Part shown: in pieces, positions 8,452-16,797 of the stretch
How positions within the stretch are numbered: position 1 is the first letter of the stretch
Layout of the letters: each line of letters opens with the position of its first letter
Notes under the pieces: model-generated
Seen by the model: only the letters and a program-made list of their open reading frames with translations
Databases searched by the model: none
Told to the model about the DNA's origin: nothing
NCBI RefSeq assembly: GCF_018343775.1
Contig: NZ_CP074349.1
Span: forward strand, 310,001 to 374,000
Direction of reading: 5' to 3'
DNA from: Pseudomonas cichorii
Lineage (GTDB): Bacteria > Pseudomonadota > Gammaproteobacteria > Pseudomonadales > Pseudomonadaceae
Length of the DNA: 64,000 bases
Made by a program: the position numbers and the translations under genes

Positions 8452-9348
8452 ATGTCCGCAGCCGCCCTCGCTTCATCGTCTACCCAAGCCGCAGAGCAAC
8501 AGTTCGAGGTGCGTCCATTCACCGGCAAGGTGGGTGCGGAAATCGTCGGGCTGGATCTGTCCAAAACCCTCAATGACGCCGACTTTGCCCGTGTGCACAA
8601 GGCGCATCTCGATTACCACCTGATCGTCTTTCGCGACCAGCACATCACCCCGCAGCAACAGATCGATTTCAGCCGCCGTTTCGGCGTGTTGCAGATCCAT
8701 GTGCTCAAGCAGTTCCTGCTGGCCAACCACCCGGAAATCCTGATCGTCTCCAACATTGTCGAGAACGGCCAGCCTGTGGGTCTGGGAGATGCGGGCAAGT
8801 ACTGGCATTCGGATCTGTCCTACAAGGAACTGCCGAGTCTGGGCTCGATGCTGTACGCCCAGGAACTGCCAAGCGAAGGCGGCGACACCCTGTTCGCGGA
8901 CATGCACCTGGCCTGGGAAACCCTGCCGCAGCATCTGCGCGAGGCGGTCGAAGGTCGTTCAGCCGTTCACAGCTATACCGCCCGCTATGCCGAAGGGCAT
9001 AACGCAGCCAGCTGGCGCCCGACTCTGACCCCGGAGCAACTGGCCCAAGTCGTGGAAGTGACCCATCCGATCGTCCGTACTCACCCGGAAAACGGCCGCA
9101 AGGCGCTGTTTGTCAGTGAGGGGTTCACCACCCGCATCGTGGGGCTGCCGGAGGACGAAAGCCGTCAGATTCTGAGCGAGATTTATGCCCATAGCGTGCG
9201 TCCCGAGCATATTTATCGCCATCAATGGCAGCCCAACGACATGGTCTTCTGGGACAACCGCTCCCTGATCCATCTGGCAGCCGGTTGCCCGGCCCATCTG
9301 CGACGCAAGTTGTATCGCACCACCATTCAAGGCGATGCGCCGTTTTGA
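8452..9348 (+). CDS. TauD/TfdA-family Fe(II)/2-oxoglutarate dioxygenase
   Basis: A 298-residue dioxygenase of the taurine/2,4-D family. Ligands are visible: H119 and D121 in YWHSD, the distal histidine near 274 in WDNRSLIHLA, and the 2-oxoglutarate-binding arginine in LRRKLYR near 285-289. Such enzymes hydroxylate the carbon next to a sulfonate or sulfate ester so that sulfite or sulfate is released. A GGAG site precedes the ATG. It heads an apparent operon with an ATPase, permease and binding protein of the sulfonate type, so the substrate is probably an imported organosulfonate or sulfate ester; the exact compound cannot be read from sequence. Confidence 0.88.
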   Translation: MSAAALASSSTQAAEQQFEVRPFTGKVGAEIVGLDLSKTLNDADFARVHKAHLDYHLIVFRDQHITPQQQIDFSRRFGVLQIHVLKQFLLANHPEILIVSNIVENGQPVGLGDAGKYWHSDLSYKELPSLGSMLYAQELPSEGGDTLFADMHLAWETLPQHLREAVEGRSAVHSYTARYAEGHNAASWRPTLTPEQLAQVVEVTHPIVRTHPENGRKALFVSEGFTTRIVGLPEDESRQILSEIYAHSVRPEHIYRHQWQPNDMVFWDNRSLIHLAAGCPAHLRRKLYRTTIQGDAPF

Positions 9349-9364
9349 TTCAGGGGAATTGGTC

Positions 9365-10246
9365 ATGAATGCTGCAGTGCAAAGCCATACGGCTAGCGAA
9401 GGTACAAACACGCAACAGGCCACTCAGCATGCTACTGAGGCCTTGTTGAAGGTTCAGGACGTGAGCCTTGAATACCGCACGCCCGAGCGGGTAGTGCGGG
9501 CCACCCACCAAGTCAGTTTTGAAGTCGATCCGGCGGATCGCTTCGTACTGCTCGGCCCTTCCGGTTGCGGCAAGTCCACCTTGCTCAAGGCCGTGGCCGG
9601 GTTCATTCAGCCCAGTGAAGGGCAGATTCGTCTGGCAGGTGTGCAGGTCAAGGAGCCAGGCCCGGACCGGATCGTGGTGTTCCAGGAGTTCGACCAGTTG
9701 CCGCCCTGGAAGACCGTGATCGAGAACGTGATATTCCCGTTACTGGCTTCGCGCACGCTCAAGCGTCCCGAAGCTCTGGAGCGTGCGCGTTACTACCTGG
9801 AAAAGGTTGGCCTCAGTGCCTTTGCCGACGCTTACCCGCACACCCTGTCCGGCGGCATGAAAGCCCGGGTGGCGATTGCACGTGCCCTGGCGATGCAACC
9901 GAAAATCCTGCTGATGGATGAGCCCTTTGCGGCTCTCGATGCCCTGACCCGACGCAAGATGCAGGAAGAACTGCTGGAGCTGTGGGAAGAAGTGCGTTTC
10001 ACGCTGCTGTTCGTGACGCATTCCATCGAAGAAGCGCTGGTGGTCGGCAACCGCATTCTCTTGCTGTCACCTCATCCGGGTCGTGTGCGTGCGGAAATCA
10101 ACAGCCATCAGTACGACCTGAAAAGCCTCGGCGGCATCGGTTTCCAGCAGACCGCGCAGCGCATCCATCGCTTACTGTTCGATGAAGGCGAAACCGGCCA
10201 GGCCGAGTCCGAGCTGAATTTCCAGGATATCCGCATCGCTTATTGA
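9365..10246 (+). CDS. sulfonate/nitrate/taurine-type ABC transporter ATPase
   Basis: A 293-residue ATPase of the TauB/SsuB class. Walker A is GPSGCGKST (about residue 60), the Q-loop is VFQEFDQLPPW, the signature LSGGMKAR (the GGM form typical of this class) and Walker B LLMDEPFAALD. A longer frame opens at 9335 within the dioxygenase gene; the ATG at 9365 has AGGGGAA before it and is preferred. It is 16 bases downstream of the dioxygenase stop and followed by the permease gene, so it is part of the same operon. Confidence 0.9.
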   Translation: MNAAVQSHTASEGTNTQQATQHATEALLKVQDVSLEYRTPERVVRATHQVSFEVDPADRFVLLGPSGCGKSTLLKAVAGFIQPSEGQIRLAGVQVKEPGPDRIVVFQEFDQLPPWKTVIENVIFPLLASRTLKRPEALERARYYLEKVGLSAFADAYPHTLSGGMKARVAIARALAMQPKILLMDEPFAALDALTRRKMQEELLELWEEVRFTLLFVTHSIEEALVVGNRILLLSPHPGRVRAEINSHQYDLKSLGGIGFQQTAQRIHRLLFDEGETGQAESELNFQDIRIAY

Positions 10247-10287
10247 GGCCCGTCCAAGCGCCTCGACCTGAACACAGAGATCCCGAC

Positions 10288-11154
10288 ATGAGCCTTTCAC
10301 CCCCCGTTCGTGAAGAATACGAAGTCACGCTGGAGCCCTTCACCCAGAAGGATCTGGTGCGCGATATCCCCTTGGCCCAACGCATCTGGCAACGGGGCTG
10401 GGTACGCAAGAGCGTGATCATGGTCCTGCTGGCCGTGCTCTGGGAAGTCGCCGCACGTATCCAGAACAATGACCTTCTGCTGCCCAGCTTTCTGCAAACC
10501 GCCACGGCGTTCTATGACGGCATCATCACCGGTGAATTGCCCGGCAAGGTCTGGATCTCCCTGAAGGTACTGATCCAGGGGTATGTGATCGGCATTGTCC
10601 TCGCGTTCGGCCTGACGACCCTGGCGGTTTCGACCCAACTGGGCCGTGACCTGCTCAGCACCCTGACCGCGATGTTCAACCCGCTGCCTGCCATTGCCCT
10701 GCTGCCGCTGGCGCTGCTGTGGTTCGGGCTTGGGCAGAACAGCCTTATCTTCGTGCTGGTGCATTCGGTGCTCTGGGCGCTGGCGCTCAATACTTACGCC
10801 GGTTTCCTCGGTGTCTCGGAAACCCAGCGCATGGCTGGTCGCAACTATGGCCTCAAGGGTTTGCGCTTTGTCTGGCACATCCTGATTCCGGCTGCGCTGC
10901 CTTCGATTCTCGCTGGCCTGAAAATCGGCTGGGCCTTCGCCTGGCGCACCCTGATCGCGGCCGAACTGGTCTTCGGCGCGTCCTCGGGAAAGGGCGGTCT
11001 GGGCTGGTACATCTTCCAGAACCGTAACGAGCTGTATACCGACAAAGTGTTTGCGGGGCTGGCGGCGGTGATTCTTATCGGCCTGCTGGTGGAAAACCTG
11101 CTGTTTGCCAACATCGAGCGCCTGACCGTCAAGCGCTGGGGCATGCAGCGTTAA
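10288..11154 (+). CDS. sulfonate/nitrate/taurine-type ABC transporter permease
   Basis: A 288-residue inner-membrane permease of the SsuC/TauC class, with about 50 polar N-terminal residues and then six hydrophobic segments. The ABC-docking loop around GVSETQRMAGRNYGLKGLRFVWHILIP is the class signature in slightly divergent form. An in-frame TTG at 10243 overlaps the ATPase stop, but the ATG at 10288 is the more credible start, though its ribosome site is weak. The gene lies between its ATPase and binding-protein partners. Confidence 0.9.
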   Translation: MSLSPPVREEYEVTLEPFTQKDLVRDIPLAQRIWQRGWVRKSVIMVLLAVLWEVAARIQNNDLLLPSFLQTATAFYDGIITGELPGKVWISLKVLIQGYVIGIVLAFGLTTLAVSTQLGRDLLSTLTAMFNPLPAIALLPLALLWFGLGQNSLIFVLVHSVLWALALNTYAGFLGVSETQRMAGRNYGLKGLRFVWHILIPAALPSILAGLKIGWAFAWRTLIAAELVFGASSGKGGLGWYIFQNRNELYTDKVFAGLAAVILIGLLVENLLFANIERLTVKRWGMQR

Positions 11155-11206
11155 GTGCATGGAACGCTTGGTTTCTTATCGTCTTTCGAATTTTTGTGAG
11201 GGTTTC

Positions 11207-12226
11207 ATGGTTACTTCTTTCAAACGTCCGGTACTTACTGCACTGGCAGCAGCTCTGGGGCTGGCAGGCGCACTGCTCAGCGGTGGCGCGCAAGCCGAAG
11301 GCAAGATCAGCATCGCCCAGCAGTTCGGCATTGGCTATCTGATTCTGGATGTAGTGCGTGATCAGAAACTGATCGAAAAGCACGGTAAAGAGCAAGGCCT
11401 GGACATCAAGGTCGACTGGAACAGCATTTCCGGCGCTACCGCCATGAACGAAGCATTGCTGGCCGGGGCGCTGGACGTGGTATCGGCAGGCGTGCCACCG
11501 ATGCTGACCATCTGGGACCGCACCAAGGGCAAGCAGAACGTCAAGGCCATTGCCTCGCTGGGCTCGATGCCCAACTACCTGCTGACCAACAACCCGAACG
11601 TCAAAACCCTGAAAGACTTCACCGACAAAGACCGCATCGCCGTACCGGCGGCAGGGGTGGGCTTCCAGTCGCGTACCTTGCAGATCGAGACGGCCAAGGA
11701 GTTCGGAAACGAGAACTTCAAGAAGTTCGACAACATCTCCGTCAGCCTCGCGCACCCTGACGCCACCTCGGCGCTGATTGCCGGTGGTTCGGAAATCAAC
11801 TCGCACTTCTCCAGCCCGCCCTTCCAATACCAGGCGCTGGAAAACCCCAACGTCCATAAAGTGCTGAGCAGCTACGACGTGCTGGGCGGCCAGGCCACCT
11901 TCAACGTGCTCTACACCACCGAAAAATTCCACGACGAAAACCCCAAGACCTACAAGGCGTTCTACGACGCGCTGGCCGAGGCCGAGAAAATCATCAAGGC
12001 CGACAAACCGGAAGCAGCCAAAACCTACATCCGCGTCGAACAATCCAAACTGCCGCTGCCGCTTGTAGAGAAAATCGTCTCCGACCCGGAAATCGATTTC
12101 ACCATCACCCCGCAACGCACCTTCATCTATGCCGAAAAACTGCATGAACTGGGCGTGTTGAAAAACAAGGCTGCGAGCTGGAAGGATTACTTCTTTGAAG
12201 AAGCTCATGGCGGATCGGGTAGCTGA
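11207..12226 (+). CDS. sulfonate/nitrate/taurine-type ABC substrate-binding protein
   Basis: A 339-residue periplasmic binding protein with a signal peptide (cleavage after GAQA, about residue 30) and the SsuA/NrtA-type pattern: FGIGYLILDV near the N-terminus, then a stretch with GALDVVSAGVPPML and KDFTDKDRIAVPA. The ATG at 11207 has GAGGG before it; the upstream TTG at 11159 does not. It is the last gene of the dioxygenase operon. Its 3' end abuts a REP arm that is cut by the IS66 element. Confidence 0.9.
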   Translation: MVTSFKRPVLTALAAALGLAGALLSGGAQAEGKISIAQQFGIGYLILDVVRDQKLIEKHGKEQGLDIKVDWNSISGATAMNEALLAGALDVVSAGVPPMLTIWDRTKGKQNVKAIASLGSMPNYLLTNNPNVKTLKDFTDKDRIAVPAAGVGFQSRTLQIETAKEFGNENFKKFDNISVSLAHPDATSALIAGGSEINSHFSSPPFQYQALENPNVHKVLSSYDVLGGQATFNVLYTTEKFHDENPKTYKAFYDALAEAEKIIKADKPEAAKTYIRVEQSKLPLPLVEKIVSDPEIDFTITPQRTFIYAEKLHELGVLKNKAASWKDYFFEEAHGGSGS

Positions 12227-12228
12227 TG

Positions 12229-12251
12229 GTGGGAGGCAGCTTGCTGGCGAC
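12229..12251. repeat. REP arm next to IS66 insertion
   Basis: Begins GTGGGAGGCAGCTTG and ends CTGGCGAC, identical to the left arm of the REP pair at 8182. The matching right arm is absent here; a degenerate version lies beyond the IS at about 14868-14892, which shows that the element entered a REP cluster. Confidence 0.75.
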
Positions 12252-12259
12252 TAATATCT
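12252..12259. repeat. 8-bp target duplication, left copy
   Basis: TAATATCT, repeated exactly at 14645-14652, flanks the IS66 element. An 8-bp duplication is the IS66 family norm. Confidence 0.95.
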
Positions 12260-12360
12260 GTAATCGTCCGGCGAACTCACCTACCCGATCCCAGCCATAA
12301 GGGCGATGGTGTCCACCTAAAAAATACGTGGACACCATCACCCTTCTTGTCAGGATTTCC

Positions 12361-12684
12361 ATGCGCCAAAGAACCTCTTACCCCAAGCCCTTTAAAGCCC
12401 AAGTCGTCCAGGAATGCCTACAACCGGGCGTATCAATGGCCAGCGTTGCCCTGCGTCACGGCATCAACGCTAACCTGGTTCGAAAATGGATTCCTGCGTA
12501 TCGCAATTGCCAGCCACCGACGCCGCCCGCTTTTGTTCCAGTGAAACTCGCGCCCACAGCCCAGCCAGATCAGCCAATACCTATCAGCCTCGAGATTCCT
12601 TTCGGCCAGCAAATACTCACCGTGAAATGGCCATCTTCAGACCCAGATGGTTGCGCCCGCTTTATCCGTGGGCTTGCCCAGTGA
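12361..12684 (+). CDS. tnpA: IS66 accessory protein TnpA
   Basis: A 107-residue protein with an N-terminal helix-turn-helix of the transposase-8/IS3-like kind (YPKPFKAQVVQECLQ, then SMASVALRHGINANLVRKWI). It is the first IS66 gene, needed for transposition in IS66 elements studied elsewhere. The ATG at 12361 has AGGAT before it; the open frame extends to 12328, but only this start fits the family. Its stop overlaps the tnpB start. Confidence 0.88.
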   Translation: MRQRTSYPKPFKAQVVQECLQPGVSMASVALRHGINANLVRKWIPAYRNCQPPTPPAFVPVKLAPTAQPDQPIPISLEIPFGQQILTVKWPSSDPDGCARFIRGLAQ

Positions 12685-13016
12685 TCCGCATCGACGCCAT
12701 CTGGCTCGCCACTGAGCCTATGGACATGCGCGCCGGTACGGAAACAGCATTAGCCAGAGTGATTGCGGTATTTGGTGCGGCGAAGCCGCACTGCGCTTAT
12801 CTCTTTGCCAATCGACGGGCCAACCGAATGAAAGTCCTGGTGCACGACGGTGTCGGCATCTGGCTTGCTGCGCGGCGATTGAACCAAGGCAAGTTTCACT
12901 GGCCTGGCATCCATCGTGGCCTGGAAGTACAACTCGACAGCGAGCAACTCCAGGCGCTGGTGCTGGGCTTGCCTTGGCAGCGAGTCGGCGCGGGAGGCAC
13001 CATCACAGTGCTATAA
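12681..13016 (+). CDS. tnpB: IS66 accessory protein TnpB (Orf2)
   Basis: A 111-residue IS66 Orf2-like protein recognised by IRIDAIWLATEPMDMRAG and the later NRRANRMKVLVHDGVGIWL. It begins at a GTG that overlaps the tnpA stop (GTGA), which implies translational coupling; the open frame is longer upstream, but that part lies inside tnpA in another frame. The biochemical role of TnpB in IS66 is not established. Confidence 0.9.
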   Translation: MIRIDAIWLATEPMDMRAGTETALARVIAVFGAAKPHCAYLFANRRANRMKVLVHDGVGIWLAARRLNQGKFHWPGIHRGLEVQLDSEQLQALVLGLPWQRVGAGGTITVL

Positions 13017-13077
13017 CACCTTCTATTAGCCCATCGGTTTATCGCCGCTGATCGCCTGCTCTGGCACAATCAGCGGC

Positions 13078-14613
13078 ATGACTTCCTCGCCCAGCCTCGA
13101 CCAGATGACACCAGAACAGCTACGCGCCTTGGCCGAGCAGGCCTTGCAGTTGCTGTCCCAGGTCGACTCGATGGGCCAGAAGATCCAACGCCTCGAAACG
13201 GTCAATGAGCAGCTTGCCCATGAGATCGCGATCCTCAAACGCCACAAGTTCGCCAAGCGCAGTGAGCAACTGAGCCCTGACCAAGGCAGCCTCCTCGACG
13301 ACCTGCTCGACACCGACCTTGCAGCAATCGAAGCCGAGCTGAAGGCGGCCAATCCGCCAACTGCACCGGCCGAGCCTCGTGAGAAACCCAGACGTGCGCA
13401 GCTGCCTGCGCAGTTTCCACGCACAGTGATCCGCCACGAGCCGGAAAACACTCAGTGCGCTTGCGGTTGCCAACTTCAGCGCATCGGCGAGGACATCAGC
13501 GAAAAGCTGGATTACACACCGGGCGTGTTCACGGTAGAGCAGCATGTGCGTGGAAAGTGGGCCTGCCGCCAGTGCGAAACGCTGATCCAGGCACCGGTGC
13601 CGGCCCAGGTAATCGACAAGGGCATACCTACTGCAGGCCTGCTCGCTCACGTGATGGTGGCGAAGTTCGCCGACCACTTACCGCTATACCGTCAGGAGAA
13701 AATCTTCGGCCGCGCCGGTTTGGCAATTGCGCGCTCAACGCTAGCCCAATGGGTCGGGCAAACTGGCGTGCAGCTTCAGCCTTTGGTTGATGCGCTGCGA
13801 GAAGCAGTACTGGCGCAGCGAGTTGTCCATGCCGACGAGACGCCGGTGCAGATGCTCGCACCCGGCGAAAAGAAAACTCACCGCGCTTATGTATGGGCTT
13901 ACTGCACCACGCCATTTTCGGCGCTTAAAGCGGTGGTCTACGACTTCAGCCCAAGTCGCGCGGGTGAACATGCCCGCAACTTCCTCGGCTCCTGGAACGG
14001 CAAACTGGTGTGCGACGACTTCGCAGGCTACAAGGCCAGCTTCGAGCTGGGCATCACCGAAATCGGCTGTATGGCTCACGCCCGCCGCAAGTTCTTCGAT
14101 CTGCACGTGGCGAATAAAAGTCAGTTGGCCGAACAGGCACTGCACTCGATTGGCGGTTTGTACGAGGTTGAGCGGCAAGCCAAGGAAATGGGCGATGAAG
14201 ATCGCAAGCGATTACGTCAGGAAAAAGCGACGCCCATCGCTGAGAAGTTGCACGAATGGATGCTGGCTCAGCGCGAGCTTGTGCCCGAAGGATCGGCTAC
14301 GGCCAAAGCTTTGGACTACAGCTTGAAACGCTGGGTAGCGCTGACGCGCTACCTGGACGATGGGGCTGTGCCCATCGACAACAATCCTGTCGAGAACACG
14401 ATAAGACCATGGGCCTTGGGGCGATCTAACTGGTTGTTCGCAGGATCGCTGCGCAGTGGTAAGCGGGCTGCGGCGATCATGAGCTTGATCCAGTCGGCGC
14501 GCATGAACGGGCATGATCCGTATGCGTATCTCAAGGATGTGCTGAGCCGGTTGCCGACGCACAAGGCCAGTGAGATTGACCAACTTTTGCCGCATCAGTG
14601 GATGCCGGGCTGA
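13078..14613 (+). CDS. tnpC: IS66 transposase TnpC
   Basis: The 511-residue transposase is full length for the family. In order: a coiled-coil-like N-terminus (residues 5-55), a basic stretch KRHKFAKRSEQLSPDQ, a zinc-finger region with CACGC and a later CRQC (about residues 120-165), then the catalytic core. The DDE residues are seen in HADETPVQ, CDDFAGYK and IDNNPVENTIRPWALGRSNW, the last being a hallmark of IS66. No frameshift or stop interrupts it. Confidence 0.95.
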   Translation: MTSSPSLDQMTPEQLRALAEQALQLLSQVDSMGQKIQRLETVNEQLAHEIAILKRHKFAKRSEQLSPDQGSLLDDLLDTDLAAIEAELKAANPPTAPAEPREKPRRAQLPAQFPRTVIRHEPENTQCACGCQLQRIGEDISEKLDYTPGVFTVEQHVRGKWACRQCETLIQAPVPAQVIDKGIPTAGLLAHVMVAKFADHLPLYRQEKIFGRAGLAIARSTLAQWVGQTGVQLQPLVDALREAVLAQRVVHADETPVQMLAPGEKKTHRAYVWAYCTTPFSALKAVVYDFSPSRAGEHARNFLGSWNGKLVCDDFAGYKASFELGITEIGCMAHARRKFFDLHVANKSQLAEQALHSIGGLYEVERQAKEMGDEDRKRLRQEKATPIAEKLHEWMLAQRELVPEGSATAKALDYSLKRWVALTRYLDDGAVPIDNNPVENTIRPWALGRSNWLFAGSLRSGKRAAAIMSLIQSARMNGHDPYAYLKDVLSRLPTHKASEIDQLLPHQWMPG

Positions 14614-14644
14614 CTTGCGCAAGGCGTGTTCCCCGTACGCTTAC

Positions 14645-14652
14645 TAATATCT
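14645..14652. repeat. 8-bp target duplication, right copy
   Basis: TAATATCT, the exact partner of 12252-12259. Confidence 0.95.
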
Positions 14653-14664
14653 GTCGGTTTTCTG

Positions 14665-14950
14665 CACCTTAACTAATCGCTATTACTGAGTAGGAGCGAA
14701 TTCATCGCGATAGGCCCTTACATCCGAAGGACATGTATCGCCTTCAATGACGCCTCGCGAATGAATTCGCTCCTACGCAGTGCTCTGCAAACCAGCCAGT
14801 GCATGCCTTTGCCTGCCGGTTTTGCTCTTTCTTCTGTATGAACTTTCTTGGAAAAGCCTGAGCCCTTGCGCCAGAAAGCTGCCTCCTACAAGTTTTGTTT
14901 GCGCCTTAACTGATCGGTATTGCTGAGTAGGAGCGAATTCATTCGCGAAA
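14665..14950. repeat. REP cluster right of IS66
   Basis: A REP pair of the TAGGAGCGAATTC type spans 14691-14775. A degenerate TGGGAGGCAGC-type right arm lies near 14868-14892, and another TAGGAGCGAATTC arm at 14928-14949. The REP-linked unit CTTAACTGATCGGTATTGC occurs near 14904-14922, and a diverged copy lies near 14668-14686. No gene is visible in this stretch. Confidence 0.75.
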
Positions 14951-14979
14951 GGCTCAGGAGGCGCTTGGAAATAAATATA

Positions 14980-15202
14980 CTAGCCATACGAGTACAAAAG
15001 ATCTTCGATTATATCTAGCTCTTGCTTGGTAAATGGCAGGTGGTCGTAATTTTTTCATGCGTTCCAGTACGCCTCTGATTGGGATTTGGCGTGAACGATC
15101 TTCCACGATTTCTGTAAGTCGGTCAGCCTCTGGATCTTTGTCTTTCAGATATTTTATTATTAGATTCTTTAATGAGTCACGCGCTTGCTCATCGTTAAGC
15201 AT
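14980..15202 (-). pseudogene. small immunity-like gene, frameshifted in an A6 run
   Basis: The frame starting at 15202 gives a charged helical N-terminus (SLKNLIIKYLKDKDPEADRL) and then, after LERMKK, turns into an arginine-rich, unlikely tail ending at 14954. Removing one base of the A6 run (T15050-15055 on the plus strand) restores a natural end, NYDHLPFTKQELDIIEDLL then YSYG and stop at 14980, giving about 73 residues. Acidic helical proteins like this are common immunity partners of polymorphic toxins, and it is last in an immunity array. Either it is a pseudogene, or the run is a sequencing error or a phase switch. Confidence 0.55.
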
Positions 15203-15274
15203 TTCATGGTTCCGCCCGTGTCGCCTGGCTCAAAAGGACTGATAATCTGCAGTGTCAGCCGAATGCATTGCCCT

Positions 15275-15745
15275 CTAAAGATTCTCTATGTCTTTAGGGC
15301 CACCATCTCTGATTAATCTTTCCATGTCATGAATGAAGAGTTTCATTTTCTGAGTGTCATCAGATCTGGTTAGCTCTTGCCTTAAAAGCTTTATAGATTC
15401 GGATATCTTTTTACGTTCTGCGTTTGGTAGGTTAAGAACAAGGTCAAATTCATTTATGGATAGGGCGGGAACTTTTTTGCGCATGTGGTAATAACAACCT
15501 ATATTGTCAAATAGATCTTCTGCGTCTTTTAAGTTGAGAGTCACTGTATCTAGATATTTTCTGAAAGCATTATTTAATATAAGGTCGGGCGTTTTGTGTG
15601 TTTTTAGAAAACTGCAGAGTCCCGCCCAGTTTATAACGTGCAGCTGAGTACCCCAATCAGGGTCAGGGGTGAAATAATTTTTTAGCCCCCTGAAATAGTC
15701 TGGGAATTCATTTCGGTTTAAGGCGGTTTCAAAATTGCTTCTCAT
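15275..15745 (-). CDS. displaced Rhs immunity paralogue (copy E)
   Basis: A 156-residue acidic protein of the same family as the immunity protein next to the Rhs toxin (18093-18563). Both begin MRSNFETALNR, share the central PDWG, NW.GLC and CYY.MRKKVPALS motifs, and end IRDGGPKDIENL. The open frame continues upstream to 15862, but homology starts at the ATG at 15745. The sequence just before that ATG (about 15750-15810) still codes, in another frame, for a toxin-like tail ending ENADDWKNLN. The gene is AT-rich compared with neighbouring core genes. It is probably an orphan immunity gene kept after its toxin was lost. Confidence 0.7.
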   Translation of the reverse strand: MRSNFETALNRNEFPDYFRGLKNYFTPDPDWGTQLHVINWAGLCSFLKTHKTPDLILNNAFRKYLDTVTLNLKDAEDLFDNIGCYYHMRKKVPALSINEFDLVLNLPNAERKKISESIKLLRQELTRSDDTQKMKLFIHDMERLIRDGGPKDIENL

Positions 15746-15848
15746 TGAGGTTTTTCCAGTCGTCAGCGTTTTCAGGCCGTATGAATTTCTGTGGGCCAAG
15801 ACAGGGTTGCATATGATTTCACCAATAACAGCATGCACTGCATAGTGT

Positions 15849-16319
15849 TCACAATTTCTCAAGATCTATAGTGCATCCTTTTTTTATTAAACTTTCAATC
15901 TCTTGGGGGAATGTGTTATTGGGTAAATCTTTATTTTTTATGTCGTACTCTTCCCTCAAAAAACGGAAAAGTCGGCCGACAATAATTTTGCTTACGCTGT
16001 CGAGGCTTTCGATTAGGTCGTAGTTTTCGTCAGATAAAAATGGAATTTTATTTTTTAATGTATAGTAAGACGATATGTTGCGCAGTAGGCTTTCAGCATC
16101 GTTATAGGAATCGTCGAGGTATCTTAAGTATTCTTCAAATATATGGGTCAGTAGGCTTTGTGCGGGCTTTTGCTTTTTGAGAGTACTGCACATAATTTGC
16201 CAATTACTTACGTATAAATGGTCGCCCCAATCTGAGCCTCTTGCAAAATAAGTGCCTTCTCCCTTGAAGAATTTTGAGATCTCATCATTATCTATTGCTG
16301 CTTCAAATTTATTTTTCAC
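15849..16319 (-). CDS. displaced Rhs immunity paralogue (copy D)
   Basis: A 156-residue member of the same immunity family (opening KNKFEAAIDNDEISKFFKG; SDWGDHLYVSNW in the middle; ending TIDLEKL), closest to copy B at 17496-17966. It starts at a GTG; the codons in frame just before it read FNYWETS, resembling the F-D-W-E toxin tail that precedes the other copies. Base composition is strongly AT-rich. It is followed after about 100 bases by copy E. The function is inferred from paralogy to the toxin-linked copy. Confidence 0.68.
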   Translation of the reverse strand: MKNKFEAAIDNDEISKFFKGEGTYFARGSDWGDHLYVSNWQIMCSTLKKQKPAQSLLTHIFEEYLRYLDDSYNDAESLLRNISSYYTLKNKIPFLSDENYDLIESLDSVSKIIVGRLFRFLREEYDIKNKDLPNNTFPQEIESLIKKGCTIDLEKL

Positions 16320-16378
16320 TGATGTTTCCCAGTAATTAAAGCGGCGTACTCGACTCCTGAGATCGCCATTATATTTTT

Positions 16379-16641
16379 TCAGAAGTTTATCGTGTCGATA
16401 TTGCCGAGTATTGCCGTTATTTTATCAAGAAAATCTTTTTCGGTTGTGAGGTTTTTGTTATCGATTAGATCGAAAAAAACAGAGCGCATCGAGAGCTGCA
16501 AAGTATCAAACTCTGCCCTGATGCGCGCATCGCTCCATGAGCCAGGGCCATTTTCGTCCGGTTTCGGTGACGAGGCGTTCGCCTTGCCAGAGGAGTTCGG
16601 TGGGGTGGCCGTCAACGGTCTTGGGGATGCGGCTACCGTCG
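16379..16641 (-). pseudogene. Rhs-core fragment joined to an unknown 3' remnant
   Basis: Plus-strand bases 16563-16641 match 19567-19645 of the large Rhs gene closely. In the minus direction they encode KTVDGHPTELLWQGERLV, the Rhs-core sequence. After this match the core frame soon stops. A different frame then runs to 16379 (GSWSDARIRAEFDTLQ, later NLTTEKDFLDKI), which may be the 3' part of another toxin or immunity gene. No credible start codon serves it (only TTG). It is scrap left by recombination between Rhs loci. Confidence 0.65.
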
Positions 16642-16797
16642 GACCTATTTACGTTCGCTAACGAAAATCCTGCCTCCGATCACCTAATCCGACAACCTTT
16701 TCCCTTTCTTCTGCGTGAAGTTTCCGAGAGAATCCTGAGCCCTTGCGCATGTGAATTCTGGCCTCTAGGCTGCGTCGGTCACTGAATATCAGTGATC

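Larger units (their letters stand above)
12260..14644 (+). mobile_element. IS66-family insertion sequence (2385 bp, complete)
   Basis: The ends are imperfect inverted repeats: GTAATCGTCCGGCGAAC at the left, and GTAAGCGTACGGGGAAC reading inward from the right. Both are bordered by TAATATCT. Inside are the three standard IS66 genes (tnpA, tnpB, tnpC), all open. Everything needed appears intact, and the perfect target duplication suggests insertion was fairly recent. It sits just after the dioxygenase/transporter operon and before the immunity-gene array. Confidence 0.95.

Noticed and set aside
15746..15862. N-terminal extension of immunity copy E
   Set aside because: The extension starts at TTG, overlaps copy D and is absent from all paralogues; the DNA reads as a toxin-tail scar in another frame.
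16379..16615. 78-codon frame as an intact gene
   Set aside because: The start is TTG inside an Rhs-core fragment read in the wrong frame; treated as a recombination remnant.
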